The notes under the pieces are model-generated. The model was not told the DNA's origin. It ran no database searches and worked only from the letters and a program-made list of their open reading frames with translations. DNA of 64,000 bases from Chaetoderma sp. LZ-2023a (Eukaryota > Mollusca > Caudofoveata > Chaetodermatida > Chaetodermatidae), in assembly GCA_034401795.1 (NCBI GenBank), contig CM067374.1, positions 96,226,140 to 96,290,139 on the forward strand, in the 5' to 3' direction. Position 1 is the stretch's first letter. Every line of letters starts with the position of its first letter. The translations under genes and the position numbers were made by a program. This document shows positions 23,679 through 35,759 of the stretch, piece after piece.

Positions 23679-24734
23679 TCATAAGTCTTCGTATTCCATG
23701 GGAGGAATACTATTTAGCTCCACGTCCACCCAGCCATCAGCAGTAGGGTCGATCTCAGTCCTCGATTGTTCGTTAGGCGACGACCCGTTAGGTGTCCTCG
23801 ACGGCAATGGCAGCGCTGCAGGCAGCTGCGGCCGTCGGATCTGAGTGTGATGTGGAAACGGAATCCTTGCCGCACGTGGCTTTCGTGTGAAGCACTTCCA
23901 CATGCGGTTTAAGACTCCACACTTATATAATATAAACAAAATCACAATTAAGGTGACGACGGAGGCCGTCGAGTATGAAAACACGGATCGTATGCCGATG
24001 CTGTCGACCATCGCTGGGTCGACCTCGGATAATGGTGATAGTGGCACATATTTAGTCTTACGTAAATAGTCCCATTTTTGTACTTTAAGATGGTTAATAA
24101 TAAGAGATTGTTAAGCACACCGGCCACATCCAATCTGTGAACATCCACGACAAGACTGATTCGATTATAAGTCCGACTGTAAGACTGTATAGGTTCGAAT
24201 CGCCACCCTTTCCCACTATAATCGCACCCACTCGACATTAATGCATACAGACCACTTTTCACAACACACCGGTCCGTCAGTCGTCCACCACAATGCACTT
24301 CGATAGTTTCGCATGAGGTTTGCAACACAACACCTACTTTCTTATGGGCGAACAACTTGCTAGATGTTTCATTAGACTCAGATAATTGACCAAGTCAAGA
24401 GACTTATATAATGTCATGCTGTTGTTATGGGTTATGGTCCGTATTGCCACTCGCCTCCAGCAAAATTATGATACTCATCAGAAAACCGTCCATTTATAGG
24501 CACCCATTTTGCGGTAGATAGCATCATTACCCACGGGTAATATAACCACAATTGCATTTTGACAAGAGATAAAACAGATGAAGTGATGTGCAACATTCTA
24601 GTAACGGTTGCATATTCATCAACCGTAAGACATTTACTCAATATGGTTATTTCCCGTCCATCAATCTCTACGGACATCATTAACAACACTAGTGCTACAC
24701 AGCTTCGTAAATTATACATGATTCGTTTAGACAA
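23679..24734 (-). pseudogene. env-like glycoprotein gene, broken
   Basis: Third gene, after pol and before the 3' LTR. The 5' frame (24734-24432) starts with a basic N-terminus and a hydrophobic stretch CVALVLLMMSVEI that fits a signal peptide. The middle frame (24355-23948) has several cysteines (SCETIEVHCGG, SSGCDYSG). The last frame (24047-23679) has one strong transmembrane segment SVVTLIVILFILYKCGVL and a ~75-residue tail rich in Pro, Arg and acidic residues. At least two or three frameshifts, one in an A-run near 24077, break it. Layout (signal, Cys-rich ectodomain, one membrane anchor near the C-terminus) is that of retroviral-type envelope proteins; no sequence family was recognised, so the function is inference. 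Confidence 0.6.
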
Positions 24735-24775
24735 ATGCGATGTTACTAGTACTGCAATTGAGCAGAGATTAAAGT

Positions 24776-25267
24776 TTATCTCATGCTACGCCGCTTTATA
24801 ACGGCTTCTATACGACTGATAAAGTCATCATATAGAGCTCGGCCAAATGCACCAATCCTGAGACGCTTACTGTCTGAGCTGAATTCAGGAGCGTGACTGC
24901 GCTTGCACCGAAAGTAGGGGTGCGATGGAAGTTTTTCCATTGGCTCAGTGGCAGGCTCGGGTACATCCTCCGAGGTGTCCATCAATACAGTACGAGGAGT
25001 CTCTGATGTATCCATCGGTGACTCATACTTTGGATCATTACTCGTACCAGGTCGATCTACATCCATGTCGACCACCTTACCCACCTTATGCACCTTCGGC
25101 TCCCAATTAGAAGCTGGTCGCTTCCTACGAGCCATTTTATGAGGTGTTGCGTCGGAGTCGGGTACCGGCAAAGGTACGGACTCGGGTAAGTGTACAATTC
25201 TTGGGTGATGGCTGGCTTTCGTACCTATTCCGTACGAATAGGGTGTGGTCTTACTTTGTCCCAGCAC
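24776..25267 (-). CDS. Pol C-terminal extension or small accessory frame
   Basis: 163 codons, overlapping the end of the integrase frame by about 40 bases. The product is low-complexity, rich in Pro, Ser, Asp and Lys, with KMARRKRPASNWEPK and repeated MDTSE motifs. It has no recognised domain. It may be the tail of Pol in a shifted frame or a separate protein. The position between integrase and env-like gene is where Gypsy elements often have variable sequence. Confidence 0.4.
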   Translation of the reverse strand: MLGQSKTTPYSYGIGTKASHHPRIVHLPESVPLPVPDSDATPHKMARRKRPASNWEPKVHKVGKVVDMDVDRPGTSNDPKYESPMDTSETPRTVLMDTSEDVPEPATEPMEKLPSHPYFRCKRSHAPEFSSDSKRLRIGAFGRALYDDFISRIEAVIKRRSMR

Positions 25268-28200
25268 ATCTCTGAGTCGACTACACGTAGCTTGGATATA
25301 TTAAGCACGCGTACCTTCCCAGACCTTTGATGGCGGACATGGGCCACGGGTCCATTGATCTTAAAGATCTCATATTCAGGGTCACTGCAAGAGGTCAATT
25401 TCATCCTTTCTTCAGCTTTTACGACCACTGAATCGCCAACCTTATATTCACCAGCGTTTGCATGCTTGTTAATTTGTTCTCGGTGTACTTCTCGAGACTT
25501 GGTCGTTTCTCCTCGAGCATGCAGCAAGGCATTATTGAGGCAGGTTAGCCTTTCGCCAAGATCATGCGAAGCATCAAGAGGGATAGCAAACGGAAGTCTT
25601 GCACGTCGACCATACGTCAGATAGAATGGCGTATATCTGGTCTTGGAGTGACGAGTGTTGCGGTACGCCATTAAAGCTTCGCCTAACTCATCTTCCTATG
25701 CACGAGACTCGTTATTTACACCTTTCTGGATTAACTCTTTCAGAGTGCGATTGAACCGCTTGGTACATCCATTAGTTTGTGGATGATACGGACTCGATCG
25801 TCTATGATCAATACCATGTTCATGAAATCGCTGTTCCAGAGAATTTGAACAGAATTCTTTACCCTGATCTGTAATCAGAATTTCAGGGACACCATGACGA
25901 GCAACATACTCATTGAAGAATTTATCCTCAACATTCTGAGATGTCTTAGCTGCAATCGGATATGCTTCTTCCCATGCAGAACAGTGATCGATCACCGTCA
26001 TGATATAATTATTACCTCTTCTCGACTCTAAAAGTGGACCAATTAAATCCATACCAATTATCTGACTTGGATAACTGGCCATTGGCATCTCATTATACTT
26101 AGGTCGAGTAGTGACAGGTCGGTTGACCTGGCACGTCATACACGTCTCAAGCATACGTACCACATCTTTTCTCAAAGACGTCCATACAAAAGAATCTCTT
26201 ACCATACCGATGGTTTTCTTCAAACCTTGGTGACCAGCTCGTTCATGAGCTTTCCAGGGCACTTTCTCACGGAACAGGGTAGGTAGTACGATTCTGGGGT
26301 ATTCAGCGTCTAACGCTGAAGGGGGAATTAAGGAATACAATATGCCATTCTTTACCATGTACTCCTCAGGTGTATTTTTAAACAACTCCGGGTATTCCTT
26401 GGTTTGTTCGGCACGTAATTCCTCGTACGGTACGTCATATACCTCTAAAGGGACGTGAGGTAAAGCACCTTCGTCTACCTCGGGTATGACGTAATCACCT
26501 TTGTCCAATGTGGCGACTTCCACCGGACGACGTAACCTGGACAACATGTCCGCTCGAATATTCTTCGAGCCTTGGATATATTCTATCTTACATCCGTACT
26601 CAGCAATCAGTACTGCCCAGCGCTGCACTTTCGTATTTTTAACCTCTCCCACAAACAAACTCGTTAGGGGTTTGTGGTCAGTATACATGGTAAACTGAGC
26701 GCCAAATAGATAAGGTCGAAGCTTCTTCAATGCATGTATCACAGCATAAGCTTCCTTTTCTATTACGGGCCAATTCAACTGACTGTCTTTAAGAGTAGAG
26801 CTAACATACTGTATTACACACTCTATACCCTTATCATCAACTTGCACTAGTATCGCACCTATTGCATAGCTAGACGCATCAGTATATAACTTATACGGGG
26901 CATTCAAATTCGGATAAGTGAGTATGGTCTCACTACACAGCAAGTTCTTCAATTTCTCAAATGCTTGCTGTTCATGCTTACCCCATTCAAATCTTTTATG
27001 TTTCTTAGTTAACTCAATCAGAGGCTTAGCAATTTTGGCATAGCCTTTTACACAAGATCGGTAATACCCTGTAGCTCCGAGAAAACTACGCACCTCACCC
27101 ACGTCTCGGGGTGGTGACATTTCCCGTATGACTTTGACCTTTTGACTCTGGGGAGCTACACCTTGTGCAGAAATGTGATACCCTAACAAGTCAACAGACT
27201 TACTGGCAAAGTCACATTTCCTTTTCTTCACTTGCAAATTATATTCTTGGATCTTGTGCATGACGTTACGCACGTGATGTGCGTGTTCCGTCGGATTTCG
27301 TGAATATACGACTATATCATCGACGAAAACATGCACATATTTTCCTACATATTCGCGGAAAATATCGTTCATTGCCCTCTGAAATACGGCACCTGAGTTG
27401 CAAAAACCAAAAGGTATCCGAATCCATTTGAAAAGACCTTCACTGCAAACGAACGCTGTTTTCTCAATGTCTTGGCTGGCCAATATCCAGACTTCAAGTC
27501 CATCATAGAAATGATCGTTGCGCCTCTCATAGAATCAAAGATATCGGATATGTTCGGCAGTGGATAACTATCCTTACGGCATACAGAATTTAATTTCCTA
27601 TAGTCAACGCAAAATCTGGTGTCACCGTCCTTTTTCAGTACCAGAGTTATGGGTGACGCCCAGGGTGATGACGATGGTCTTATGATGCCCGCTGCTAGCA
27701 TTTCTTTAACTTGGTTTTTAACCACATGCTGCTTAGCTAGCAGTAAACGATAGGCTTTCTGCCTAATAGGAGAAGCATCTCCTGTTGGTATCATACATTT
27801 TACCTTGGGTACAATTCCTAATGTATTTGGATGAGCCGTATCGAAATTATTGGCAAAGTCGCTCAGTACTTTGTCAATAACTGCATATCCGGTCGTTTCT
27901 TTGCAACTGGCATACACATAATCGGTCTGCTTCCTATATGGAATTCTAAAAGGGTATACATGACCAAACCATACTACTTCTTTGGTCCTGTAGTCAATCC
28001 TTGCATTTCCCAAGTACAAGGCATCCGCTCCAATTAGACATTCATGATGCATACTATTCGCAACCATACTTGGAATAGGCCGGGCATCTTTGAATTTAAT
28101 TTGGGTCTCCCCCAAATATCTATTGGTGAACCATTTACTGCAAATAATGTCTTAGCCTTTTTAATGGCCTAGCATTCAGAATGCTACGCCATATATCCTT

Positions 28201-28347
28201 TCTAACCAAGGATGTACTAGCACCAGTATCTATTAATGCATCAACATACATACCTTGGTTTCCTTGACCGTGTGGTTCAAATTCGAGCCTGATGAGGAAT
28301 CTCTCAGTCACCAGCGATCCCCTCCGTCTCCATTTAACGAGCTCCAT
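25225..28347 (-). pseudogene. Gypsy pol: protease, RT, RNase H, integrase (broken)
   Basis: Order along the minus strand: aspartic protease with DALIDTGASTS (28347-28135); RT N-terminus with CVDYRKLNSV (28115-27369); RT palm with VFVDDIVVYS, RNase H with LYTDASSYAIGA and MYTDHKPL, integrase zinc finger HERAGHQG...CMTCQ and core GMDLIGP and ITDQGKEF (27483-25696); integrase C-terminal chromatin-reading region (25671-25225). Gag and the protease overlap by 40 bases in a -1 relation, consistent with frameshift expression. Damage: two frameshifts near 28100-28140, one near 27476, and a TAG at about 25693-25695. The integrase third catalytic position reads HPQTNGCTKRFNRTL, lysine where glutamate is expected. 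Confidence 0.92.
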
Positions 28348-29873
28348 CGCCCATTGTTGACTGCTTCGGCATAAGACTGTCGACGTCCATCTACAGACAG
28401 GGCTCCGCCGTTACCGTATGAATGACGGCCATACCTGTCTGTCATCGAATCTGTGAGGACGAATCCCTCATGGTCTTCGTAATCGTCCTCCATTCGTGCT
28501 CGGTTCGCGAAATCGTGTCGTGTGTTTCGTGAACATGACCACGGAGTGGTCTCGAGTCCGTAATTTTTATCACTATTGTCTATCTCATCCACCTGCATCG
28601 GCTCTTCTCTTCGATCCATCTGTCGGGGATGCTTCACTGCACGTCGTTGCAGCATCGGTGATGATGAAGGGCAATTGGCCTGATAATGGCCCTCTTTGTC
28701 GCACTTGTAACATTTTACCGGTGGTCGGTCCTGTCGACTAGAGAAACATTCCCTAGCCAAGTGTCCTTCCCTCCCACAGGTAAAACACGTCATAGGTGGA
28801 CGCTGCGGACGTTGCTGCCATGTCTTAGTCGGTGGCAGTCGTCGGGGTGGTTGCTCGGCTTGTTGACACTCATTCTTGTAATGTCCCACCCTTCCGCAGT
28901 TGAAACAGGTGACTAGTTTCTTCGCTGCGTTTGGCGCTGCTGCTGGCTTGCGAGGTTGTTGTTTAATTTTTCGTTGTGGTGCGGCGCGTTGCTGTGGTGG
29001 TGAGAACACCGGTCCACTTTGCAGGTTTTCAATGACTGCACACAGACGTTCTATTAATTTGGTTTGTTGGCTGATTTGGCGCTTCATGGAGCTGATGACG
29101 GACCACACGTCTTTTCCCTCCTCTGCATCTATCATGTTGACTTCCATGTTTTCTTCGCCACCTCGAGGAGAAATGTTCATGGCCTGCAACAGGTCGTTGC
29201 AGCCCTCCTCCGTCATTTCCATTGCTCGTTGTACATTTGCGATCTTCTTCCGTACGATTCTGCATCCCATTCCTCTATCGTTCAGTGCTTTGATGTACGT
29301 GGATAGGACTATTCGCTTGTTGTCTACATTCTCCTCCGGGTAAGCTCGGGCGGCCATTTCCCAGTAACGTCGGTTGAACGACACCATAGTTTCGCTTCTC
29401 CGCTGTTGCACTGCTTCTAGATCATACTTCACCCATTCCGGTTCGTTTGCCGAAACGAAGTTGATGGTTATGAATTCATGGAGTTCCTCTTACGTGACGG
29501 TGTCCCTTACTTTTCCCACGACGAAACCGTCCACTGCCTTCGACAACTGTCCTCTAGATGCGCGGGTGATTATATAAACTGGTATACCATCGAGGTTGCC
29601 CTCGGTGGCTTCCCACACCTGCCTCGTTTCGTCGAGGAATTGACGAACCTCTTCAGGGATGAGACCATCGCACGGTTTCACCCGTTGTGTTAGCTCCCTA
29701 ACCTCCCATCTCAGAACTCGATTCCATTCCCGATGCTCTCCTTCCACTACAATGGTATTAGCCATCGCAGTGCCCATCTGCCGCATAGCTTCGACAGTTT
29801 CCTGTCTAAGCTCTGGTCCATGTTGAACATTTACTGGCGGTAATGAGGGATCAGTTCTACGTGGTGTTGCCAT
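28308..29873 (-). pseudogene. Gypsy gag with three zinc knuckles, one premature stop
   Basis: One frame from ATG at 29873 to 28308 interrupted only by TAA at about 29487-29490. The N-terminal half resembles a capsid-type Gag (EWNRVLRWEVRELTQR; later ETMVSFNRRYWEMAARAYP). Three CCHC knuckles follow: CFNCGRVGHYKNEC, CFTCGREGHLAREC and CYKCDKEGHYQANC, which bind genomic RNA in Gag proteins. The C-terminal region is rich in Arg and Asp. Packaging and particle assembly is the family role. Confidence 0.9.
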
Positions 29874-30177
29874 GTTGATTATGTTATACAGGTCTAGAAT
29901 ACAGTCCTACTGGTAATATAATTGAATGATCGTTCGCTTAAGGCACAGTTGCTCTTCACAGTTAATGTTGGTTGTAATTTTAATTATTGCGTTTTCTCGG
30001 TATTCACGGTGTTGCGTAACCTTAGTATGTTCAGATTGCTTGGCTAATTCGATGAAAGCTTTTATTCTGTCCACTACATCTTCTAGTACTGTCACTACTG
30101 GTCTAGTGGATAACATATTTAAGTTACTCACATCTTATGAATCTACTCACATGATCTTGATGAAGGTTGACTCCAAT
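29874..30177. other. Gypsy leader between primer binding site and gag
   Basis: About 300 bases of untranslated leader; probably holds the packaging signal, which cannot be located by eye. Confidence 0.6.
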
Positions 30178-30194
30178 CCTGGCAGGCTCGCCAA
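30178..30194 (-). other. Primer binding site, tRNA-Arg-like
   Basis: Directly inside the 5' LTR, minus strand TTGGCGAGCCTGCCAGGA. TGG complements the tRNA CCA end, and the next bases nearly match the 3' end of tRNA-Arg(ACG) as known in animals (CTGGCTGGCTCG plus CCA), with one difference. The tRNA identity is from memory and is inference. Confidence 0.7.
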
Positions 30195-31748
30195 TGAAGA
30201 TTTTGGATCTCCGGGTGGTTTCCTTAATGATGATGATTCCTACTTCGCCAACGGTAAGATTATGATGTTTGAACGGTTGCTGCGACAACCTCTTACCGAT
30301 GAAGAAGCAGAAGAATGACAGTCGGCTCGCCTCATCGAGAAGATGAAGGACGACGATATTTATATGAGACTGTCGGGCCTATCTGACCATGAAGATCCGC
30401 TGGTTCGGATTGAGTGTTGCTCTCAACTCTGGAGTCCTAATTCTAATAACAACCAAACTCTTGTCTTACTTTTGTAAGAGGATAAGTTTTAATAAATGCT
30501 ACAATTTTAACTGTACAAAACTGATATATTACTTTGATAAATTTCTCATCTATTACAAGTACCTGACTGGTACTAATCAAATTTCTATTCTACTATCTAC
30601 GAACGTAGCACCAGCGATGTGCTACGTGAACCCTGATGTTGGATTGATTCTTTTCTAATTGCAAAGTGCTTCATTTATAGCCCTCAGAATCTCTGAGGAT
30701 ATATACATATCTAAATATTTAGATCTATACGTATCTAAATATTTAGATCTTGTTCTGATCATTCTTCTAAGTAGGTTATAAGCACAGCTTGATTGGCCCG
30801 GACCATCACTCCACCAATCAACTTCTGCTTATTCCCTCCTAGAAGCTTCTACCTACTAAATGTTGGTCGTCCTGACCAATCAGTGATCACTACATTTCGA
30901 TTTCTACTTCGAAACTTATTCAGTTTAATTCTCTGCTACAGAGTTTGATCGATGCTCATTGATCATGACGTCATTTTGACCAATCAAACTCTGAGCTATT
31001 CTTCTATGGAGATGATGCCTCACATAGACAAAGCAGTAGTAGCTGGTTCTGATTTGATGCGATCTGTCAGCTAACTAACAACATTATGGAATGTGTTGTT
31101 GTTGCATGCCATTGTATGAGTGACATATAGTTGATACACAAATTTCGATTATGTTATTCATTCCTACAGGACGCTACAAGGTCCATGTCCTGTCTATTGC
31201 CTATCGTGAATAAGCCTGTAGGATACAAGCGTTAATACGCTCATGAGCTGTATGATCTCATTGCCAGCTGGTGTTGTTCTATTCTTGTATGAGAATCAGA
31301 ATGCCTATCGTCATCAACTAAGTCCGTTTGTCACGTCCGATCCCAGTGATTCTTATCCATTGATTATTTTCTAAACTACTGATCCAATCGACTGCTGAAT
31401 ACTATAAAAGTGTATGCCGACTAAACAGCAACAACTTTTATCTAACCTATTTCTAGATACCCATCAACCCAGAACCGTGATCCTTATTCTAATCAATTCG
31501 ACTGTTTCAATTCTGATGATAAAACTTCATCCAACAATCGATCAGGTTTCGCCGAAACTGTGCATCATCAGCACTGGCTGATGTCAACTTGTTACTGTAT
31601 AATAATAATCTAAATAATAAGACATACAGTCAACCGGTCCATTAGCTCACCTGGTATTTTCAAATAATAAATTTCACTTAGGACTTACTCATAAATATAA
31701 GATATCCAGCGGGGTCATGACTTCCCACCAGACAATCCCATATCTACA
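30195..31748 (-). repeat. 5' LTR
   Basis: 1554 bp, near-identical partner of 21749-23297. It begins TGAAGATTTTGG and ends TATCTACA on the plus strand, followed by CTAT. It should hold the promoter for the minus-strand transcript; a TATAAAAG-type box (ACTATAAAAGTG) at about 31402-31412 reads on the plus strand, so its role is unclear. Confidence 0.93.
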
Positions 31749-31752
31749 CTAT

Positions 31753-34371
31753 GTTATATATATGTTTTCTAAAATATGGCCCTTTTAGTAGGGTTCAATA
31801 TGTGAATCCGTGACATTTTTTTGGGAAATTGAACAACATACCTTTTTGAAAAGGTCGTAGAATAAAGGATTCCAGAAAACAATGTTGGCATTTCTGGCAA
31901 CCGGTTTGCGTGCCACAGTGACGTCATCAATATACTGGATGAAAATCACCATTTTCCAAACATATTTTCTTCACAAAACGGTTTATAAAAGGTTTTCAAT
32001 GTCATTAGCAGCCAGAACTACACCGATTATAGGACAACAGCCAATTGGTTTGCTATAATATGTCATGTGACGTCATAGTGGCGTCGATTACATCATCATC
32101 ATATCAAATCTTTTCTGCCGCATGGGCCTATTGTTTGTGTATTTACATAGTATATTTAATTTGACTTAGTCTTCTTTATTTATAACATTAGCATATTTTT
32201 AATGTCTGTATTACTTCTATTGTATTATTTATATATCAAAATAATAGACAATCACACGTTTCCAACGGTTTAATTCAAAATCACATAAGGCAAATAATTT
32301 GTTTGCTATTTTTATTTTTTTGTTGGTTATTATATTATGTTTATTATAATAATTAGATTCTTACAAATATTCAGCATGGCCCAATTATGACATTACAAAT
32401 ATGCTCTATGTGCTTTTACATAATGAAGAGATACTCCCACATACACATCATTATCTAATCTTCTGTATCTATGTGTGTAATGATGATCGCTTTCCTCTTC
32501 CAGCAAACTTGCCAACAGTATCACGTCAGTCCAGGCATGAAAGCCTAATAATAATGGTACATCCATGTCTGTGTATTGCGTTTTGAATATTCGGTAATCA
32601 GAAGAACGAAAACATCTGTATCGTGAGATATGATAGTAAGAACAGATCTAGCCATCGGCATATAATCTACTGGATATGATAGCGTGGTATATCATCAGGG
32701 TGTCTGCCTCTTCAAGATTGTTAGTGTCATCTATTGTATCTGGTCGGTACGCTGTGTATTACCACCAGCTGAGACCTAAAGAAACTATCTCGTTGTCATG
32801 AAAAATGGGTCATCGCGTTCTTAGGAAGATAGATAGCCAGGCTTTCTTTTGTTTTATGATGTGCTTAAATAGCATTTGTGTTTAGATGTTTGATAACAGG
32901 GGAATCGGTCGCATGGTACTGAGTGGCTTTCTTAGTCCTCTGCCTTTTTTGCCGAGTCTCCAGCGTCAGGGAATAGTCTTTGTAGCAACCAAGCACTAGA
33001 TCGACTTCACTGGAAGCTCTGTTGATATTATGTAAATCATGTAGGAGTTCATCACTAAGATCAGCCATGGTGTGAATCCATTGTGACTTCATCGCATTAT
33101 GATGCAGCGCCATTCCATCGAAATAATTTAATAATTATTAATCTGCGGTAAGCACACTCCAGGGGACGGTAATAAATAAATTTTCCCCACAGTTTCATGC
33201 AAATCTGTCGCTATCCTCACTGCTTCGACAACAGAAAGTCGTCCAAACAAGGCCAGCTGTCCTTGAATTAATTAGTGTGCTTTGAATGTTCTTCTGTGTT
33301 TTGTTAGCTGATGTAAAATTCTGGATGTTGGCTTTCTTGTAACAGGTGCCAATAGAATTGTATTTCCATGAAATCTGTCAGGAATGAAGGCTTTATACAA
33401 ACTTTGGCCTGTTTGGTCAATGTTAAGAATATCTTTAGCACATGCAGCATCTGGGAAAATAGCCCATTTTCGGTGAACCTTAGCAGGATACAGATCATGA
33501 TGATTTGGCCGAATGTTGCTGGAAATGGTGAACTATTTTTTATTGTTGTCTATCATGCATAAAATCTCTGGTGCCGCAAGAAAGAAATTCTCTAAACATT
33601 TGGATTAACCAAAATACCTTTGATGCATTGCTAGGAATACCCCCGTCCATTTCTAGTGATACTCCATCCATTTCTAGCTATGCCCCGAGGTGGATGGGGC
33701 ATAGCTGAAATTGGATTCACCCACTGATTATGGCGTTAGATACTTGCGTGGAAGATTTCCATCGACGAGATTGAGCCGCATTGAGCCGCATTGGGCCGCG
33801 TTCAAGACAAGTGTAAAAAAAAAATGTTTGAAAAATAGGCACATCTTCGAAGAATTATATTTCTTAAGATTTCATCTGAGTTATACATTTGCGCATTGCG
33901 TAGTAGCCCAAAGAACCATGTACCGTGTTCGCAATTTCATATATATATCCAAGCAGACGCCGTACGTGTATATACTAACCATTACTATTTCAGGACGTAG
34001 TTATTTATTCCCAACGTGTTGCATTTGTACAGGGATATGTAATTAGAACAACTGAAGTGTTGCGTGGCCAATATGACTGAAGAGTTTTTTACTCGTCAAC
34101 GTTAAGGAAATGTACATGTTGCATAACCAAATCGATGTAACTATTTAAAATCATTGAAACATATTTTCATAATATGGCCTTGAAAGTAGCCTGTTAGTTT
34201 ATTGTGACACAGTACAGTTACATCCCGAATTATCACGAACTTAAAAACAGTTTTCTACAACATTGTAATTGTTGACCGTGCCAAGATTCATCTTATTGAT
34301 GCGCCACATTGATTAGTATATACTCAATGTATGAGAATGCTTCTCAAAACCTTTAATGGACCTTTCCCATT
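31753..34371. other. Gene-free stretch between Gypsy element and foldback copy
   Basis: An unassigned minus frame at 32865-33113 (82 codons; DLSDELLHDLHNINRAS, then a basic segment) has protein-like composition but no recognised domain; it could be an exon or chance. At 33650-33715 there is a small palindrome, AGCTATGCCCC then GGGGCATAGCT around a 9-base centre, made of two foldback-family termini head to head. Nothing else is supported. Confidence 0.4.
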
Positions 34372-34735
34372 TTAGATATGCCCCGCCCATCCCTAGTTAG
34401 TCTCCGCCCACACCTCGCTCGTGTTGGGATAGGTCGATCCTTGAACTTCGTGACTATCAATTTCAAGAAAACTATACAGGGAAACCTGTTGAATATTTTG
34501 AAACTAATTTGACTGGGTGCTGTTGCTGCCTAAGGTAGCAACAGCGTCGTCCAGTCAAATTACTTTCAAAATATTCAACAGAATGTTTATTAAATAGTAA
34601 AGACATACAATTCGTACAACGTGTCGGACTATTAAGCGTTAAAGACGGACTATTTCTAATCATTCGTGACGTCATCCTACACGTCACTTATTTGATTATG
34701 GCGTCATATGATTGAGTGAGGAAATGTAATCATGA
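34372..34735 (+). repeat. Foldback family, full-length copy
   Basis: Best-preserved hairpin: TGTTGAATATTTTGAAACTA, ATTTGACTGGGTGCTGTTGC on the left and GCAACAGCGTCGTCCAGTCA, AATTACTTTCAAAATATTCA on the right. Outer blocks TATGCCCCGCCCATCCC, ACATACAATTCGTACAACG, TTCGTGACGTCATCC and TGGCGTCATATGATTGAGTG. It lies just 3' of the receptor that follows. Confidence 0.85.
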
Positions 34736-34769
34736 TTTGTTCAGTTTGTATAATTTACTGATCATGTTT

Positions 34770-35759
34770 CTAGTTTATTTGCTTGACTGCCGATCGTTTT
34801 CCACTGAAAAGATGGTGGATGTCCTGTCTGATGTTAGGCGATGCGAGAGCGTACAGAAATGGGTCCAGTACATTATTTAAACAAAATATAAAGCTCACAA
34901 TATCAACTACCATCCAATGGTAATATTCTAAGGGGACATAAAAGTAATCATGCGCAACTAAATGCAGGTATAGCGGCGCATATGAGAAGAAAAATGCCAG
35001 AATAACAATGCCCACGGCACGTGCATCTGTGTTCAGGCGTTCTTGGTGTGAGCCATCAACGACATTTTTCTGAGAAAGTTTCACCTGTTTCATCACGTGA
35101 CTTATACTGATTACCAAAAATGGCAGAACAGAACTAAAAATACTTATTCCTATGTTTGATTTGTGATAATCTCCTACGTAGATGCACATTGTTATAACCT
35201 GACTGCGGTAAAGAAAATGCTCAGTTGTCATTAATATGGCAAATGGTAGTCCCGCCGCAAGAAATGCCAACCAAATCACAATACAACATTTCATAATAAG
35301 TCTAGGAGTCACGTGTTTGCGTGCGTGAAGTGGATGCACAAGTATGTAATAGCGTATTACTGCAAACAACATCAGATGCCAACTACCAATGATTGGGATA
35401 CAATGACTGCCATATCGAGTCAGCTTGCATACTAACCGAGCTCCTAATCCAGTTGCGATGGATACATCAGGTGTGAGGAACAGCACCCAGGCACACGCAT
35501 CGACACACGTCAGAAGATCCGATATTGCCAGCGAGAAAATCAAGGTAAATGTAGGTGAGCGATACTTTCGTGCTCTTACGATGTAAACGATTAGCAAGCT
35601 GTTTGCAATAATACCAGCAATATAGAGTGACACAATCCCTATCTTTATCGGTATCTGTGGTAGACGTTTGTACAAGTCTAGATATACCAGCATTAACTCA
35701 TCCAGCACTATCAAATCCTTGGGAATTACTGTTTGGTTAGTTGCGTGATGCTTTGCCAT
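34770..35759 (-). CDS. Class A orphan GPCR, paralogue B
   Basis: 329 codons, same length as the gene at 18633-19622, aligning without gaps apart from the tail, and roughly two thirds identical by eye. It shares the same unusual motifs: IRY for DRY, SYAP for CWxP, and LDPFLY for NPxxY. The third intracellular loop (HVMKQVKLSQK...ERLNTDARAVG) is almost unchanged, while the N-terminus and TM5 edges differ, suggesting shared coupling and possibly altered ligand preference (inference). N-glycosylation sequon NQT near the start. Single exon, intact, likely functional. Confidence 0.88.
   Translation of the reverse strand: MAKHHATNQTVIPKDLIVLDELMLVYLDLYKRLPQIPIKIGIVSLYIAGIIANSLLIVYIVRARKYRSPTFTLIFSLAISDLLTCVDACAWVLFLTPDVSIATGLGARLVCKLTRYGSHCIPIIGSWHLMLFAVIRYYILVHPLHARKHVTPRLIMKCCIVIWLAFLAAGLPFAILMTTEHFLYRSQVITMCIYVGDYHKSNIGISIFSSVLPFLVISISHVMKQVKLSQKNVVDGSHQERLNTDARAVGIVILAFFFSYAPLYLHLVAHDYFYVPLEYYHWMVVDIVSFIFCLNNVLDPFLYALASPNIRQDIHHLFSGKRSAVKQIN

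Larger units (their letters stand above)
21749..31748 (-). mobile_element. Gypsy (Ty3)-type LTR retrotransposon with env-like gene
   Basis: 10.0 kb. Two long direct repeats (21749-23297 and 30195-31748) both begin TG and end CA on the plus strand and are flanked by the same four bases CTAT (21745-21748 and 31749-31752), a short target duplication. Inside, on the minus strand, lie gag, pol in the order protease, RT, RNase H, integrase (the Gypsy order), then an env-like frame. A primer binding site touches the 5' LTR. The genes are broken by several stops and frameshifts although the LTRs are almost identical, so this copy is young but non-autonomous. Confidence 0.93.

Noticed and set aside
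21938-30658. Identical small frames of 89 codons at 21938-22207 and 30389-30658, considered as a duplicated gene
   Set aside because: They are the same position in the two LTRs; no domain, and duplication is explained by LTR structure.
21749-31748. Long direct repeats considered as a segmental duplication
   Set aside because: TG...CA ends, CTAT target duplication, adjacent primer binding site and gag-pol between them show that they are LTRs.
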